Below, in pieces: positions 55,316 to 64,000 of a stretch of 64,000 nucleotides of DNA (within the stretch, counting starts at the first letter, position 1; each line of letters starts with the position of its first letter). The stretch covers positions 1,488,001 through 1,552,000 of the forward strand of contig NC_012963.1 of NCBI RefSeq assembly GCF_000027005.1, read 5' to 3'. Source of the DNA: Komagataella phaffii GS115. Its lineage: Eukaryota; Ascomycota; Pichiomycetes; Pichiales; Pichiaceae. The position numbers and the translations under genes were made by a program. A model generated the notes under the pieces. That model had not been told where the DNA came from. It saw only the letters and a list, made by a program, of their open reading frames with translations, and made no database searches.

Positions 55316-56857
55316 ATGTCCCCTCCGCATATAGAGGGGTTCTACTTTGATGAGCATAGAAAGAAGTACTTTAAGATAACCAAAAATACAGATGGTATAT
55401 CAGATATTACGCCGTACTCGATTTCTTCGATTCGGAAAAACGAACGACTGAAAAGAACGCTGGAGATTGAGGTTCCAATTATCAGCAAGAGGAAGTCTGA
55501 CTCGAAGGGCTCAAAGAAGAAAGAAGCAGAGTTTTCTTTGGCAACTTCATTTTTTTGTTCAAAAATTTCTCAACTTTCTCCTTGGATGAATACTAGCTTT
55601 TCAGCACTCTATTCCAAAAGTTGTAATACGCGGACATCTTTCGACAATGAGTTGGGATTGCAGCAAGTGATCAATCTATTTGGAAAGCATTGCTACGAAT
55701 TCGCAGGCAATAACCGCATTATAGGTATCCTACCAATACCTGGTAACTCAAAGATTCTAGTTAACATTGCACCAGGTCGCTGGGGATCTCTCCAGTTTGG
55801 AAGCAAACCTCTCCCAAGTTACGCTGATTATCTCTTGAGTCAAACTGTGAGTACAAAACTTTTATGGTATAGAGCTTTTGACTTGAATATTGTGTTCAAG
55901 CTTGAAATCGGCAATGCCACTAAAGTTGTCATCATTGCTGAAGGCAAAAAAGTGCTAGAGAGTATTGAGGTACATAGAGACGATAAGGTCACCTGTGACT
56001 TCGACGGCAGCCTGGCAATAGGGAATGGTAGAACAGTACGTATACAGACGTTGTCACCAGCAGATGCACTGTCAAACGAAAATCCTTTTTCAAGAATAAA
56101 AACAAGTTCTGACGTCATGGCATTAGAAATGGCTGTGATTGGCACATCTAGATTACTTATAGTTGGGTTGAGAGACGGGCACATACAATTTTGGGTTTTT
56201 AAGAGCGGAAGCTGGCTAAGTGCCGGGAAAACATTTTTTGGTTCAACTGTGACACAAATTGCTTCTTTTACTCACACAGAAAAACATGGCAAAGATGTTT
56301 ATGTGCTGGTTAGTGGTCTTCAAGGGAGATTAAGATTGTTTAAAACTTGCCACACCAAGAAAGGAACAATCCATTTGAAGAAAGTCGTAGAGTATTTGAA
56401 TTACAACAATGATTTCACTCTAGGTGACTGTTTTCATTTGGCCCCTTGCAGCAACCTACAATATGGCTTCTTTGCCATTTCTGATCCTATTGAAGAATGC
56501 ATTAAGATTTATCGGTTTCTTGATTCTTTACCTATAGTCACTCAGCAGTCATCACCACATTACCTGAAGATCCCCTTTGGTTCCAGTTCTATAAATGACT
56601 TTTCTTGGATTTCACTCCGAGAGGCCTGCTCTTTTTCCGATAACGGTCTTATCTTAAACCGCACATCCACATCCAATAAAATTTCACCTTGCACCATTAA
56701 CTGTGATGATTTCTCTTTGCTTGAAAGCCGTAGACTTCTAAGCGAGCAAGAACCTAAAGGATATTCATTCTGCGGAGAACCGTTTGTAGAAAGATTTGCA
56801 CTTTTCGTCAATGGAAGTGGAGATCATCTACCATACCGCGTATCAGTTTGGTTTTAA
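55316..56857 (+). CDS. DCAF4-like WD-repeat protein
   Basis: 513 residues. The N-terminus IEGFYFDEHRKKYFKITK matches the GFYYDxxKxRYFKI motif of the DCAF4/WDR21 family, whose members are substrate receptors of DDB1-Cul4 ligases in other eukaryotes. Later parts are beta-propeller-like: IAPGRWGSLQFG, KVVIIAEGKKVLESIEVHRDDKV, LLIVGLRDGHIQFWVFKSG and VYVLVSGLQGRLRLFKTC. Canonical WD residues are weak. In budding yeasts the ligase context is uncertain. Divergent from AHA1. Apparently intact. Confidence 0.6.
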   Translation: MSPPHIEGFYFDEHRKKYFKITKNTDGISDITPYSISSIRKNERLKRTLEIEVPIISKRKSDSKGSKKKEAEFSLATSFFCSKISQLSPWMNTSFSALYSKSCNTRTSFDNELGLQQVINLFGKHCYEFAGNNRIIGILPIPGNSKILVNIAPGRWGSLQFGSKPLPSYADYLLSQTVSTKLLWYRAFDLNIVFKLEIGNATKVVIIAEGKKVLESIEVHRDDKVTCDFDGSLAIGNGRTVRIQTLSPADALSNENPFSRIKTSSDVMALEMAVIGTSRLLIVGLRDGHIQFWVFKSGSWLSAGKTFFGSTVTQIASFTHTEKHGKDVYVLVSGLQGRLRLFKTCHTKKGTIHLKKVVEYLNYNNDFTLGDCFHLAPCSNLQYGFFAISDPIEECIKIYRFLDSLPIVTQQSSPHYLKIPFGSSSINDFSWISLREACSFSDNGLILNRTSTSNKISPCTINCDDFSLLESRRLLSEQEPKGYSFCGEPFVERFALFVNGSGDHLPYRVSVWF

Positions 56858-56968
56858 AATAAAAGATAACAGAAAATAATCTGAATCGTCATTCTACAAC
56901 TATAAAACTATCAGAGAAATATAATCCCTTAGAATTTAAAGTTTACATGCAACTGGATATGGTACTAG

Positions 56969-59233
56969 CTAGTACTCGGACAGACGTAATTTCTTACCAA
57001 TCTCCCTAGAAGAGAAGCCTGCAGTGTTTCTAGAAAATGGAGGCTCAGGAGAGTTACCACGGGATTTAAGCATGTCGTCATTGGGCCCTAACTGGTGGAA
57101 ATCATATCCGCCTAGTAAGTTGGACAGTTCGTTGGCTGTCTTTCTGTCCAACGACCTTCCTCTGTATTTATCAGGAGTGAATGCTTGAATTTCATGATCA
57201 ACCTGGTCGATTTCAGCAGCAGTATCTTCAGTCTCAAGATCAACCTCAGGTCTTAAAGACTCGGCATAAATCTTTTCAAATTCCGTTAGGTAACCATTCA
57301 AGGTGTCCAAAAATCTATCAGTCTGACGATGTTTCGAGGAAGCACAGATGGAAATTGAGTTCTCCTTAATGATGTAACCTAATCCAAATCCATTAGGTGA
57401 GACTGGACCAAATCCAAAAAGTTTCAGAGAAGGGTTCCCACAGTTCGAAGTAGAAAGGATGGTGTTATTCAGTTTATCCCAGCCTGAATCTGCAAATATG
57501 GAAGGAATCTCTTTAACTTCATCAATCGATGAAATATTGGAGTTGCCTAAAGAAAGATTCTGAAAGTTCAGAGTAGAAGTGTCTGAGGCCTCTTCTTCGT
57601 TGTCAGTGGTTTCAGCACTTGGTTCATTACTTCCAGTAGAGTTGAGCTCTGAAAAGTATCTCTTCCAAATACAGAATAGTGCGTAAAGATGTCTATCAAC
57701 TCCTTGCCCAGTGGAGCAAAGTCTGGTTCTACCTGAATGTCTCTGGCATGCATCCTTTAAATTTTGGACCTTTTCTTTTGCTGTGAACGAGGAATCAAAG
57801 AAGGTAGTAACAAACTTGTTCGACTCAAGCGAAACTGTTCTTATTGCTTCGGTTCTTCCATGGAAGAACATTTTGGTCATAGCAGGTTCATACGTACATT
57901 CCACCTTACCATATAACGCATAGTAAGCAGCTTGGAAGCTCATTTGAACAAATGCATCGGGAGAGAAACCCATCTTCTTGATTCTTTCCATACCGTATGT
58001 CTTGAACTCCAAGGCAGCAAACTCGTTTTGTGCAATCAAATCAGAAAGTCTCGTTTCTCCAAATCGCAAACTCAACGATAAATCATTATTTAGCCTCCAT
58101 TCCAGCTTCCGAGGAGTAGTAACAACGTTCCCAAATGATGCTGGATCCCGAGTAGAAGGGTCAGGAGAAACAGAAGTCCATAGGGATGGAGAGTTGTTGT
58201 TGATTGTTTTTGCAAACCGTAAGATCGAGTCTGTATAGATGTCAGAAGCAAATCTTAACACAGTATGGCCATCCACCCCCGTGTGCTCAAAATTAATACC
58301 AGCTTTGGCATTTTTGGTGATGATAATTTGTAATTTGTCGTACCATCTGTTAGTACAAGTACCAACTTGAATACCATTTTGCAAGACTGAGGTACCGCAC
58401 AAATAGTTTTTAGCCAAATCCTTCAGGTCATTGATCTCCTCATGGTCCAAACAGACTACGAACAGAGCATTGTCTATTATATTCAGGATCTCCTTGTTGT
58501 TGTCGTCGGCCTCTAGGTTCTGCCTCAACTTGAACCAAATCCTTCTGTTCTCGGTCGTCAAGACCCCAAAACTGGATTTGGCAATGTCCTCCAATGGAGC
58601 ATGCTCAGCATCATTAACAATACTTGTGAAATTGAGCTTTATGTCGTTTTCAGTCATAATCAGATCATTTTTTTGATCCAAAACATCAAACCAATAGAAT
58701 TGAGAACGGGATATAACCACAATATGATGCGATCTAGCGTCAGTCTGCAACACACAACCAGTGGACGAGGGGATTCTCGACGATCCAAAAAGCTTAGGGT
58801 ACTGATCCATGCATAAAGCTTTGCCATTCTTCAACTTATCCACACTGAGCTCATTCTTTCTCAAAGCACGAACAAAACGCAACGAGGAGGTTGTTAAAGC
58901 AGCAGCACGGGTTAATTGGTCCGTTTGCAGAGGAGTTGGATCGTCTTCCAGTAGAATAAATGGGTTCAAGTTCAGAACCACGGGAGAATCGTAGTTAAGG
59001 TAAGCATCGTACCAGAACTGCTCGATATAAGAGTTACGAGATTTGCTGTACTCCTTCAGTTGCTCATTTAGCACTGGACCAGCTCCTTTGATGAACCGAT
59101 CTACAGCTTCGATGGTGTTCTTGTGCTCATCTTCAGTCTGCAATGGCTTAAGAACTTCTAGGTACTGGGTACAAGTCTGTTGCAAATCGGGGATAGGCAA
59201 TTTCTTCAAGCCAGCTTGATATTCGAAAGTCAT
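56969..59233 (-). CDS. YAT1: Carnitine O-acetyltransferase (Yat1/Yat2 type)
   Basis: 754 residues, choline/carnitine acyltransferase family. The start KKLPIPDLQQTCTQYLEVLKPL is the family N-terminus. The catalytic region NFEHTGVDGHTVLRF near residue 315 contains the active-site His. SMD/QMSFQAAYYALYGK and CTYEPAMTKMFFHGRTE are carnitine- and CoA-site segments, followed by GVDRHLYALFCIW and GFGPVSPNGFGLGYIIKE. It transfers acetyl groups between CoA and carnitine. There is no mitochondrial presequence or clear PTS1 (ends LRLSEY), which points to the Yat1/Yat2 outer/cytosolic group rather than Cat2. Yat2 in S. cerevisiae is longer (923), Yat1 shorter (687). The C-terminus is polar and disordered. 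Confidence 0.75.
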   Translation of the reverse strand: MTFEYQAGLKKLPIPDLQQTCTQYLEVLKPLQTEDEHKNTIEAVDRFIKGAGPVLNEQLKEYSKSRNSYIEQFWYDAYLNYDSPVVLNLNPFILLEDDPTPLQTDQLTRAAALTTSSLRFVRALRKNELSVDKLKNGKALCMDQYPKLFGSSRIPSSTGCVLQTDARSHHIVVISRSQFYWFDVLDQKNDLIMTENDIKLNFTSIVNDAEHAPLEDIAKSSFGVLTTENRRIWFKLRQNLEADDNNKEILNIIDNALFVVCLDHEEINDLKDLAKNYLCGTSVLQNGIQVGTCTNRWYDKLQIIITKNAKAGINFEHTGVDGHTVLRFASDIYTDSILRFAKTINNNSPSLWTSVSPDPSTRDPASFGNVVTTPRKLEWRLNNDLSLSLRFGETRLSDLIAQNEFAALEFKTYGMERIKKMGFSPDAFVQMSFQAAYYALYGKVECTYEPAMTKMFFHGRTEAIRTVSLESNKFVTTFFDSSFTAKEKVQNLKDACQRHSGRTRLCSTGQGVDRHLYALFCIWKRYFSELNSTGSNEPSAETTDNEEEASDTSTLNFQNLSLGNSNISSIDEVKEIPSIFADSGWDKLNNTILSTSNCGNPSLKLFGFGPVSPNGFGLGYIIKENSISICASSKHRQTDRFLDTLNGYLTEFEKIYAESLRPEVDLETEDTAAEIDQVDHEIQAFTPDKYRGRSLDRKTANELSNLLGGYDFHQLGPNDDMLKSRGNSPEPPFSRNTAGFSSREIGKKLRLSEY

Positions 59234-59587
59234 GGTGCCAAACAGAAGTGTAAATGTTTGAACCTCACTAAGTTGGGGAACATCGTAATAAATATATAGA
59301 GCTGTGATGGGATGCCTTAAAAAAATAGGTCATTCAATCTCGAGCCAGGGCTCGGTGTTGCGCGCATTCGGAGTCAGTGAGAACTGATAAACAGCGGGCG
59401 GGTCGTGCGGCTGCTCCTGAATTTACTAACTTAAATTCTATACTATTGCAGAACGCGCGACACCGGTAAGCCGAATTGGTCATCAGATCAGAACGAGTGA
59501 TTTCCAGTATCTTATAGTATAACGGGTTGCGGGAGCGTAGTATTCGTCAATTTATAGAGTATATTGATAGTAAATACATAGACCCTC
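59234..59587. other. Carnitine acetyltransferase upstream region
   Basis: About 350 bases, no gene. It contains a locally GC-rich patch (GCGGGCGGGTCGTGCGG, around 59395) and GAACGCGCGACACCGG, which could be zinc-cluster factor sites. Inference only. Confidence 0.4.
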
Positions 59588-60832
59588 TTATTTCTTGTCC
59601 TCATTAATCTTTAATGGTTTCTCTGGGCTAGGAGATAAAATATCTCCTGACTCAATCAATTCAACCTTAGGATTCAATGTCAGACCAAACCCTGGTTTGT
59701 CAAGAACGTTTTGGTTCAGGAAACCCTCAGTTGGCACTGGTTCGTCGATGAATAGACCACCAAAGACAGGTAAAACACTTTGAGAATCTGGGGAGTTGGC
59801 AAGGTACTCTTGGAAGGGAGTATTTTGCTGAGAAATAACATAGTGGTATGAGTACATACCAGAAGCATGTGGAACAATTGGTATATCATAAGCACTAGCC
59901 TGGGCTGTAACTTTAAGCAGCTCAGTCAAACCACCAATCCACATAACGTCTGGTTGTAAAATGTCAACGTTGCGGCCCTCAATCAACTTTCTAAAACCAT
60001 AACGTGTGTACTCGTGCTCACCTGTGGTGAACTTTTGTTGAGGACAAGCCCTCTTCAAGAGAGCATATCCTTCAGTGTCATCTGGGTGCAACACCTCCTC
60101 GAACCAGTTCAAGTTCAAGTGTTGAGTAGCCTTCACCAGATCAATTGTATAAGTAACATCCAATCCCATCCAACAGTCTACCATCAGTGGGAAGTCAGGG
60201 CCAACCCTTTCTCTGTGGGCAGCCAGGAATTCAACATTTTTCTGGAGGCCAATGTGACCTTCTGCAGGGCCATATGGCAAAGGAACTTTACCACCCCAGA
60301 ATCCCATTCTTTTGGCGGCTGATGGGTCAGAGCCTGTACAGTAGAAATCAATTCTCTTTTTAGTGGCTCCACCAATTAACTTGTAAACAGGTTCATTTCT
60401 GACTTTTCCTAACAAATCCCAAATTGCCAAATCCACAACGGAAATGGCAGCAACAGTCAAACCTTTACGTCCATAGAACATAGAAGACCTGAACATTTGG
60501 TCACTAATAAGATTGGTATCTCTTGGGTCAGCGCCTACTAGGAATCTCTCAAAATGGTTTTTGACAATCCAACAAGCTGGAGGTCCACCGAACCCAGTAG
60601 CAAATCCTTTAGTACCATCTTCAGCCTCCAGCTCAACACAGAAAGATCCTAACACATTGATACCCCAGGAAGTTCTAGAGCCTCGCCAGTCTTCGAACTT
60701 ACTCATAGGAGTAGCAAATTTTGAGTCGATAATCCAGTGACCAGTCTCTACATTGTGGTAGTCACCCCCAAGACCTTTACCCAACAGGAAAGTCTTGACA
60801 GATTTGATTTTAGGAAAGTCTATAACACTCAT
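59588..60832 (-). CDS. LRA3: L-rhamnonate dehydratase
   Basis: 414 residues, mandelate racemase/enolase superfamily. It converts L-rhamnonate to 2-keto-3-deoxy-L-rhamnonate in the non-phosphorylated L-rhamnose pathway. Metal ligands fit: D219 (MVDCWMG), E245/E246 (WFEEVLHPD) and E272 (TGEHEYTR); the catalytic His region is [11 protein letters not shown] near residue 330. The lid and C-terminal stretch [20 protein letters not shown] parallels bacterial RhmD ([20 protein letters not shown]). The other LRA genes (rhamnose dehydrogenase, lactonase, aldolase) are not visible in this window. The promoter space is only about 210 bases. Confidence 0.93.
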   Translation of the reverse strand: [414 protein letters not shown]

Positions 60833-61043
60833 ATTTTTAGGAGATAAAAATTCTGGGGTAAATGGCCTTCTTTGGATCAGGCTTTATAGTCTCCATCTTT
60901 CAACCCCACGTAACCTAACAATCAGCCGAAGTGGTGGGAACGGGCTAACTATCATCCGTATGGAGGTTTCTCGCGATATCTTTTTTCCGAATTATGTAAG
61001 ACTGTACGAAGAAGGTGTAGGGAGTCAGTCATTCTGTCAGTTG
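60833..61043 (-). promoter_or_regulatory. Short LRA3 promoter region
   Basis: About 210 bases separate the LRA3 ATG from the next gene's stop. On the minus strand it contains several CGG/CCG triplets (TTCGGCTG, TACGGATG) and a TCGCGA palindrome. These could bind the zinc-cluster rhamnose activator known in this group. No exact site can be claimed. Confidence 0.4.
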
Positions 61044-62111
61044 TCAATAATACCTGCTGGAGTCACTGGTTCTTTGTTCTTTCAGTTTAACCATAAATTC
61101 ATTTATTTCACTGTTTTGCACCGCTTGTTGCACCCTTGAAATCAAATCCTCATCTACCTTGATTTTTAGCCTCTGTAATTCCAAAAGTTTTTCCGAAATT
61201 AACCTATCATCCTTATACTTCTGAAGATCAAGATCGTTCAAATCAACGATATTTTCTTGAGTGGCAAAGTCATGGTACTCCATGATCTGGCGACCCAATT
61301 TGGTATTCTTTGTCTGGACCCTCATTACTATACTTGTTGTTTCAAGATCCAATATATTCTCTTCATCTTTTATGACCCGGACCTTGTCACTCTCAGCTAA
61401 GTATACCAGTTTCAGTGAAGGGTCTGAGCCGACTGTTATCGACCATACACCATAGCCTTGATCTGGAAGCCTCCTTAAAGTCAAAATGGTATCATGTGTT
61501 ATGGTAACAGAATCACCAATCAACTGATCTGTATCTCTATCATATCTTAAATATTTGTCTTCGTTGGATTTCATAGCCATCCTTAGAAAGGTCTTGCCGT
61601 AATCTGGATCTTTTTGGTCTGATTCATTCAACAAAAGCTTATCTAACGGCGTAGAAACAAATACCTGTGAAGTTTGCGTTGGCTCTAGTCGAAACATTTC
61701 CTTTTCTGCCGCAAATTCTGAATTGTTGCTCTCATTAAAATTGACAGTTTCATCAACATCAATTAAATCCAATCGGTCATCTGTCGTCATGGATTCATTG
61801 ACGCAAGCTAAGGCCCTTGGGGAGTCTACACCATTAACTAAAAGTATCGTGGGTCCACTTATATCTTCACAAGTAGCAGCCACACTCCATCCTGCTTCCA
61901 AGTCATCCTTGTCGATATCCTTGAATTTCCTTAGACTATTGTTGATGCGAAAAGTAGAAGCGCCTAAGGAGGCAGCTTGCGGCTCTTGCCTAGATAATTC
62001 CGTGCTTAGAGATCGTCTAACTTTGGATTTTGATTTTGCTTTACTGTCAGCATTCTTCTTGTTTTTCTTGCGGCTGTCTGAGTCCCCTTTGAATTTTAGC
62101 TTAGAGATCAT
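61044..62111 (-). CDS. Unknown protein with basic N-terminus, possible fascin-like fold
   Basis: 355 residues from ATG 62111; the longer frame begins at TTG. The N-terminus is strongly basic and Lys/Ser-rich (SKLKFKGDSDSRKKNKK; SKAKSKSKVRRS). The middle region DPDYGKTFLRMAMKSNEDKYL then YDRDTDQLIGDSVTITHDTI looks like a beta-trefoil/fascin-type repeat, as does WSITVGSDPSLKLVYLAESDKV. The C-terminus is helical and possibly coiled coil (LISEKLLELQRLKIKVDEDLI). I do not recognise the family and do not assign a function. Confidence 0.6.
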   Translation of the reverse strand: MISKLKFKGDSDSRKKNKKNADSKAKSKSKVRRSLSTELSRQEPQAASLGASTFRINNSLRKFKDIDKDDLEAGWSVAATCEDISGPTILLVNGVDSPRALACVNESMTTDDRLDLIDVDETVNFNESNNSEFAAEKEMFRLEPTQTSQVFVSTPLDKLLLNESDQKDPDYGKTFLRMAMKSNEDKYLRYDRDTDQLIGDSVTITHDTILTLRRLPDQGYGVWSITVGSDPSLKLVYLAESDKVRVIKDEENILDLETTSIVMRVQTKNTKLGRQIMEYHDFATQENIVDLNDLDLQKYKDDRLISEKLLELQRLKIKVDEDLISRVQQAVQNSEINEFMVKLKEQRTSDSSRYY

Positions 62112-62262
62112 TGACTTGATAGTAAGAAGAAGAGAATCAGAGATCAATAGCGAATAGAGTACTATTTCATATGTTTCTTGAGTTTGATTGATGCTTCTTG
62201 AGCCATGCCACCTGTTTTATTTACCTAGTTACTGATATATTTATTTTTAAGATCTTTCTCTA

Positions 62263-63105
62263 CTAGAGTCCCTGCCTCAACTTTTTCTCAATTGGCAACA
62301 CCGCTTTCCTAGTATTTCTTCTGTCCCTCAGATATAGACCCCAGCATCCTAAACAAACCGCGAGAAGAAAGCTGAACGAAATCCAGGTGATAATCTCTGC
62401 TTTTAGGCCTACTTTGCCCGTAATTATTCTCATTGAGCTGGGCTGCACAATACTAATACTGTGAGAGGCTACATGGCTCCACATGGCACCCACTCCCCAA
62501 AGAAAAGACGTTATGGTTGACAAAACTAGCGCACTCCTTTCGGCGATTGGTTTACAAGGCATGAAAGGTAACGCAGAGTAAAGGAGATTACAAAACAAAC
62601 AAATTGAAAGTACCAAAATAGCCATTAGGAGGTACGGTTTTACCATCCTATTGGAGAAAGCATCCACTATTGAGACAAGATCAATAAATGCAGCTGTAGT
62701 GTTAGTTCCTGAGCTGTACAGTGACACGCCCATGAAATCCTTATTGAATTTTCCAATTGAGTCTCTAGAAGTGCAAGTGATCTGGCTACCAAGCTCTTTC
62801 ATTTCATCTGTGCTATTTCCCTGAAGCAACTTTGGAGTATCCACACAAATTCCCATGTAGCCAGCCTTGACTGACATCAAGCTCAATCCTTTGGCATCCT
62901 GGTTTTTGTAAGCTTGTTCCAACAAGGGAAACATCGGAGATGTTTGGTTGAATTTGTACTCAACCAAATAGATGCTTGAGAAGCTTTTTGCTGGCTTGGA
63001 TGCTCCCATAAGGAGAAAAGCCAATAAAAAAAACGTAGTAAAGAGAGTAAGCAATAAGATTACCCTCGGACATTTTCTTAGGTACAAAATCGGTAAGAAT
63101 AGCAT
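62263..63105 (-). CDS. FIG1: FIG1-like four-pass membrane protein
   Basis: 280 residues, about four membrane segments: residues ~15-35 (VILLLTLFTTFFLLAFLLMG), ~157-178 (YLLMAILVLSICLFCNLLY), ~190-210 (LVLSTITSFLWGVGAMWS) and ~238-258. The first extracellular loop has GYMGICVDTP, resembling the G-x-x-G-x-C-V claudin-like motif of Fig1, and CTSRDS with a second Cys. S. cerevisiae Fig1 (298 residues) mediates Ca2+ influx and membrane fusion in mating. The cytosolic tail is basic (RDRRNTRKAV). TGAAAC and TGTTTC elements similar to pheromone response elements lie upstream (63189-63260), but exact sites are not matched. Another sur7-like membrane family is possible. Confidence 0.6.
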   Translation of the reverse strand: MLFLPILYLRKCPRVILLLTLFTTFFLLAFLLMGASKPAKSFSSIYLVEYKFNQTSPMFPLLEQAYKNQDAKGLSLMSVKAGYMGICVDTPKLLQGNSTDEMKELGSQITCTSRDSIGKFNKDFMGVSLYSSGTNTTAAFIDLVSIVDAFSNRMVKPYLLMAILVLSICLFCNLLYSALPFMPCKPIAERSALVLSTITSFLWGVGAMWSHVASHSISIVQPSSMRIITGKVGLKAEIITWISFSFLLAVCLGCWGLYLRDRRNTRKAVLPIEKKLRQGL

Positions 63106-63853
63106 TTCGGTAACACTTGCTTCATGTTCTCACGCAATGCTAGGTTACCCCCTTTCTTTTATAGGCTAGTTGCCCCCTGCATTTGTGACATTTGTTAAAC
63201 TCAATGTTTCGTACTCATGATAAACACAACGCTCGACACTTGCAAAACGGTTTCTGAAACGGTGTTGTAACCCCAAACCTCGTAAATCTAAATTAAGAGT
63301 TCTAGAGTACTGCCACAATATATTATTCTTTTCGTAATTTGAGACAAATAGGAAGTTGGCTTTCTTTGTACACGGTTCATAGGGGGGTTAGTTATAACCG
63401 TATTTTTTTCTGTAACTAATTTGATGTATACTTATCGAGTTGATCTCTGAACCTAAATAGATGTCCAAATTGATGATCAAAGAAGGTCAAGTCTTCCATC
63501 GTATGCACTTGTAAGTCAAAAATTACGATTTTGGCTACGAGAATGGTCATCTAACGTCCATATCTGTCAACGGTTTTCATGATGAAGCTAGGTCAATCGT
63601 CATTCAATTAATGAAATAAAGTATCACACTACCAAAATAAAAGGTTAACGTCTATCATGGAAGCTAATTATGGTTAATTATAGCCAGTTACAAAACTGTT
63701 CCATAATGAAATGGATTTGAAAACAATTTTGAAATGTCTGTTAACAAAAAGATTAGTTCTGGTGTGAGAGTTGGAGCACGAATCTATGCTACCTTTGAGT
63801 AAGGTCTTACCAAAAAGATGCTAAACACCGTACTCAAATAATTGTTTCATAGT
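63106..63853. other. Upstream region of the FIG1-like gene
   Basis: About 750 bases, AT-rich, no supportable gene. TTTCTGAAACGG near 63250 and ATGTTTCG near 63205 are one base away from the TGAAACA pheromone response element. It also holds the 3' flank of the partial gene at the right edge. Confidence 0.4.
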
Positions 63854-64000
63854 TCAATTAACATCATCTAGCTTGTCGTATATCCTCTCTAAGTCATAGG
63901 TTTCTCTCCAGTGATGACCTTTCTTTTTAAGTACGATCAAGACACTGATCAGCAGTAGAGTAATTCCCGCCAGAATGGAAAATAAAGGACCAACACCAAT
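63854..64000 (-). CDS. C-terminal end of a membrane protein (5' part outside window)
   Basis: The minus strand from the window edge is open for 48 codons to a TGA at 63854-63856. The translation has a hydrophobic segment (GPLFSILAGITLLLISVLIV) and then a basic/charged tail (LKKKGHHWRETYDLER...). This looks like the last membrane helix and tail of a transporter, perhaps of the major facilitator superfamily. Too short for a firm family call. Confidence 0.6.
   Translation of the reverse strand: MGVGPLFSILAGITLLLISVLIVLKKKGHHWRETYDLERIYDKLDDVN

Noticed and set aside
1..64000. CRISPR arrays, transposons, LTRs, integrated viral sequence
   Set aside because: No spaced repeats, no reverse transcriptase or transposase frames and no long terminal repeats were seen.

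Overview
This window reads as a chromosome segment of a budding yeast. Genes are mostly intronless, densely packed on both strands and close to Saccharomyces orthologues. The few introns are short and carry yeast signals (GTAAGT, GTATGT, TACTAAC). Two tRNA genes and a Pol III SRP-type RNA are present. CTG codons sit at invariant leucines of the multicopper oxidase motifs, so the standard code is used rather than CUG-Ser. An L-rhamnonate dehydratase, a DPM2-like gene and a PFK2 with its extra N-terminal domain suggest a methylotrophic-type yeast such as Komagataella (Pichia pastoris group); the species is an inference.

Layout. 1-8 kb: 3' part of a Fet3-type ferroxidase, hexose-6-phosphate 1-epimerase, SBA1 (spliced, tiny first exon), an F-box protein, a triple-KH protein (HEK2-like) and an unknown ORF with an in-frame stop. 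8-15 kb: PFK2 (frameshifted), tRNA-Val, RBD2, HOM6, a KRE2/KTR-family mannosyltransferase, tRNA-Gly. 15-25 kb: BRR2, OTU2, YLF2 and a G1 cyclin. 25-31 kb: two long gene-poor stretches around a JmjC-type protein and GDS1. 31-44 kb: CIR2 (frameshifted), NRD1, SRP RNA, an SRAP/HMCES protein (frameshifted), two adjacent MGR3-type genes, ASC1 with a U24 snoRNA in its second intron, MED11, HFD1. SRAP-MGR3-ASC1-MED11-HFD1 matches the gene set I recall from S. cerevisiae chromosome XIII (YMR110C-YMR116C). 44-56 kb: SRO7-type protein, SAF1, MIX23, PKH-type kinase, DPM2-like protein, SOD2, AHA1, DCAF4-like protein. 57-64 kb: YAT-type carnitine acetyltransferase, LRA3, an unknown basic/acidic protein, a FIG1-like membrane protein and the end of another membrane protein.

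The genes are mostly housekeeping and do not form one operon-like system. Shared themes are Hsp90 co-chaperones (SBA1 and AHA1, both with a perfect heat-shock element upstream), mitochondrial functions (CIR2, SOD2, MGR3 pair, YLF2, MIX23), RNA processing (BRR2, NRD1, HEK2) and membrane or secretory functions (KTR type, DPM2, RBD2, SRO7). I found no mobile element, CRISPR array or clear novel multi-gene system. The features most worth checking are three single-base frameshifts in conserved genes, the unannotated SRP RNA and snoRNA, the twin heat-shock elements, the MGR3 tandem pair and several unrecognised proteins. Several start codons below are the first plausible in-frame ATG, because the longest reading frames begin at TTG or GTG.
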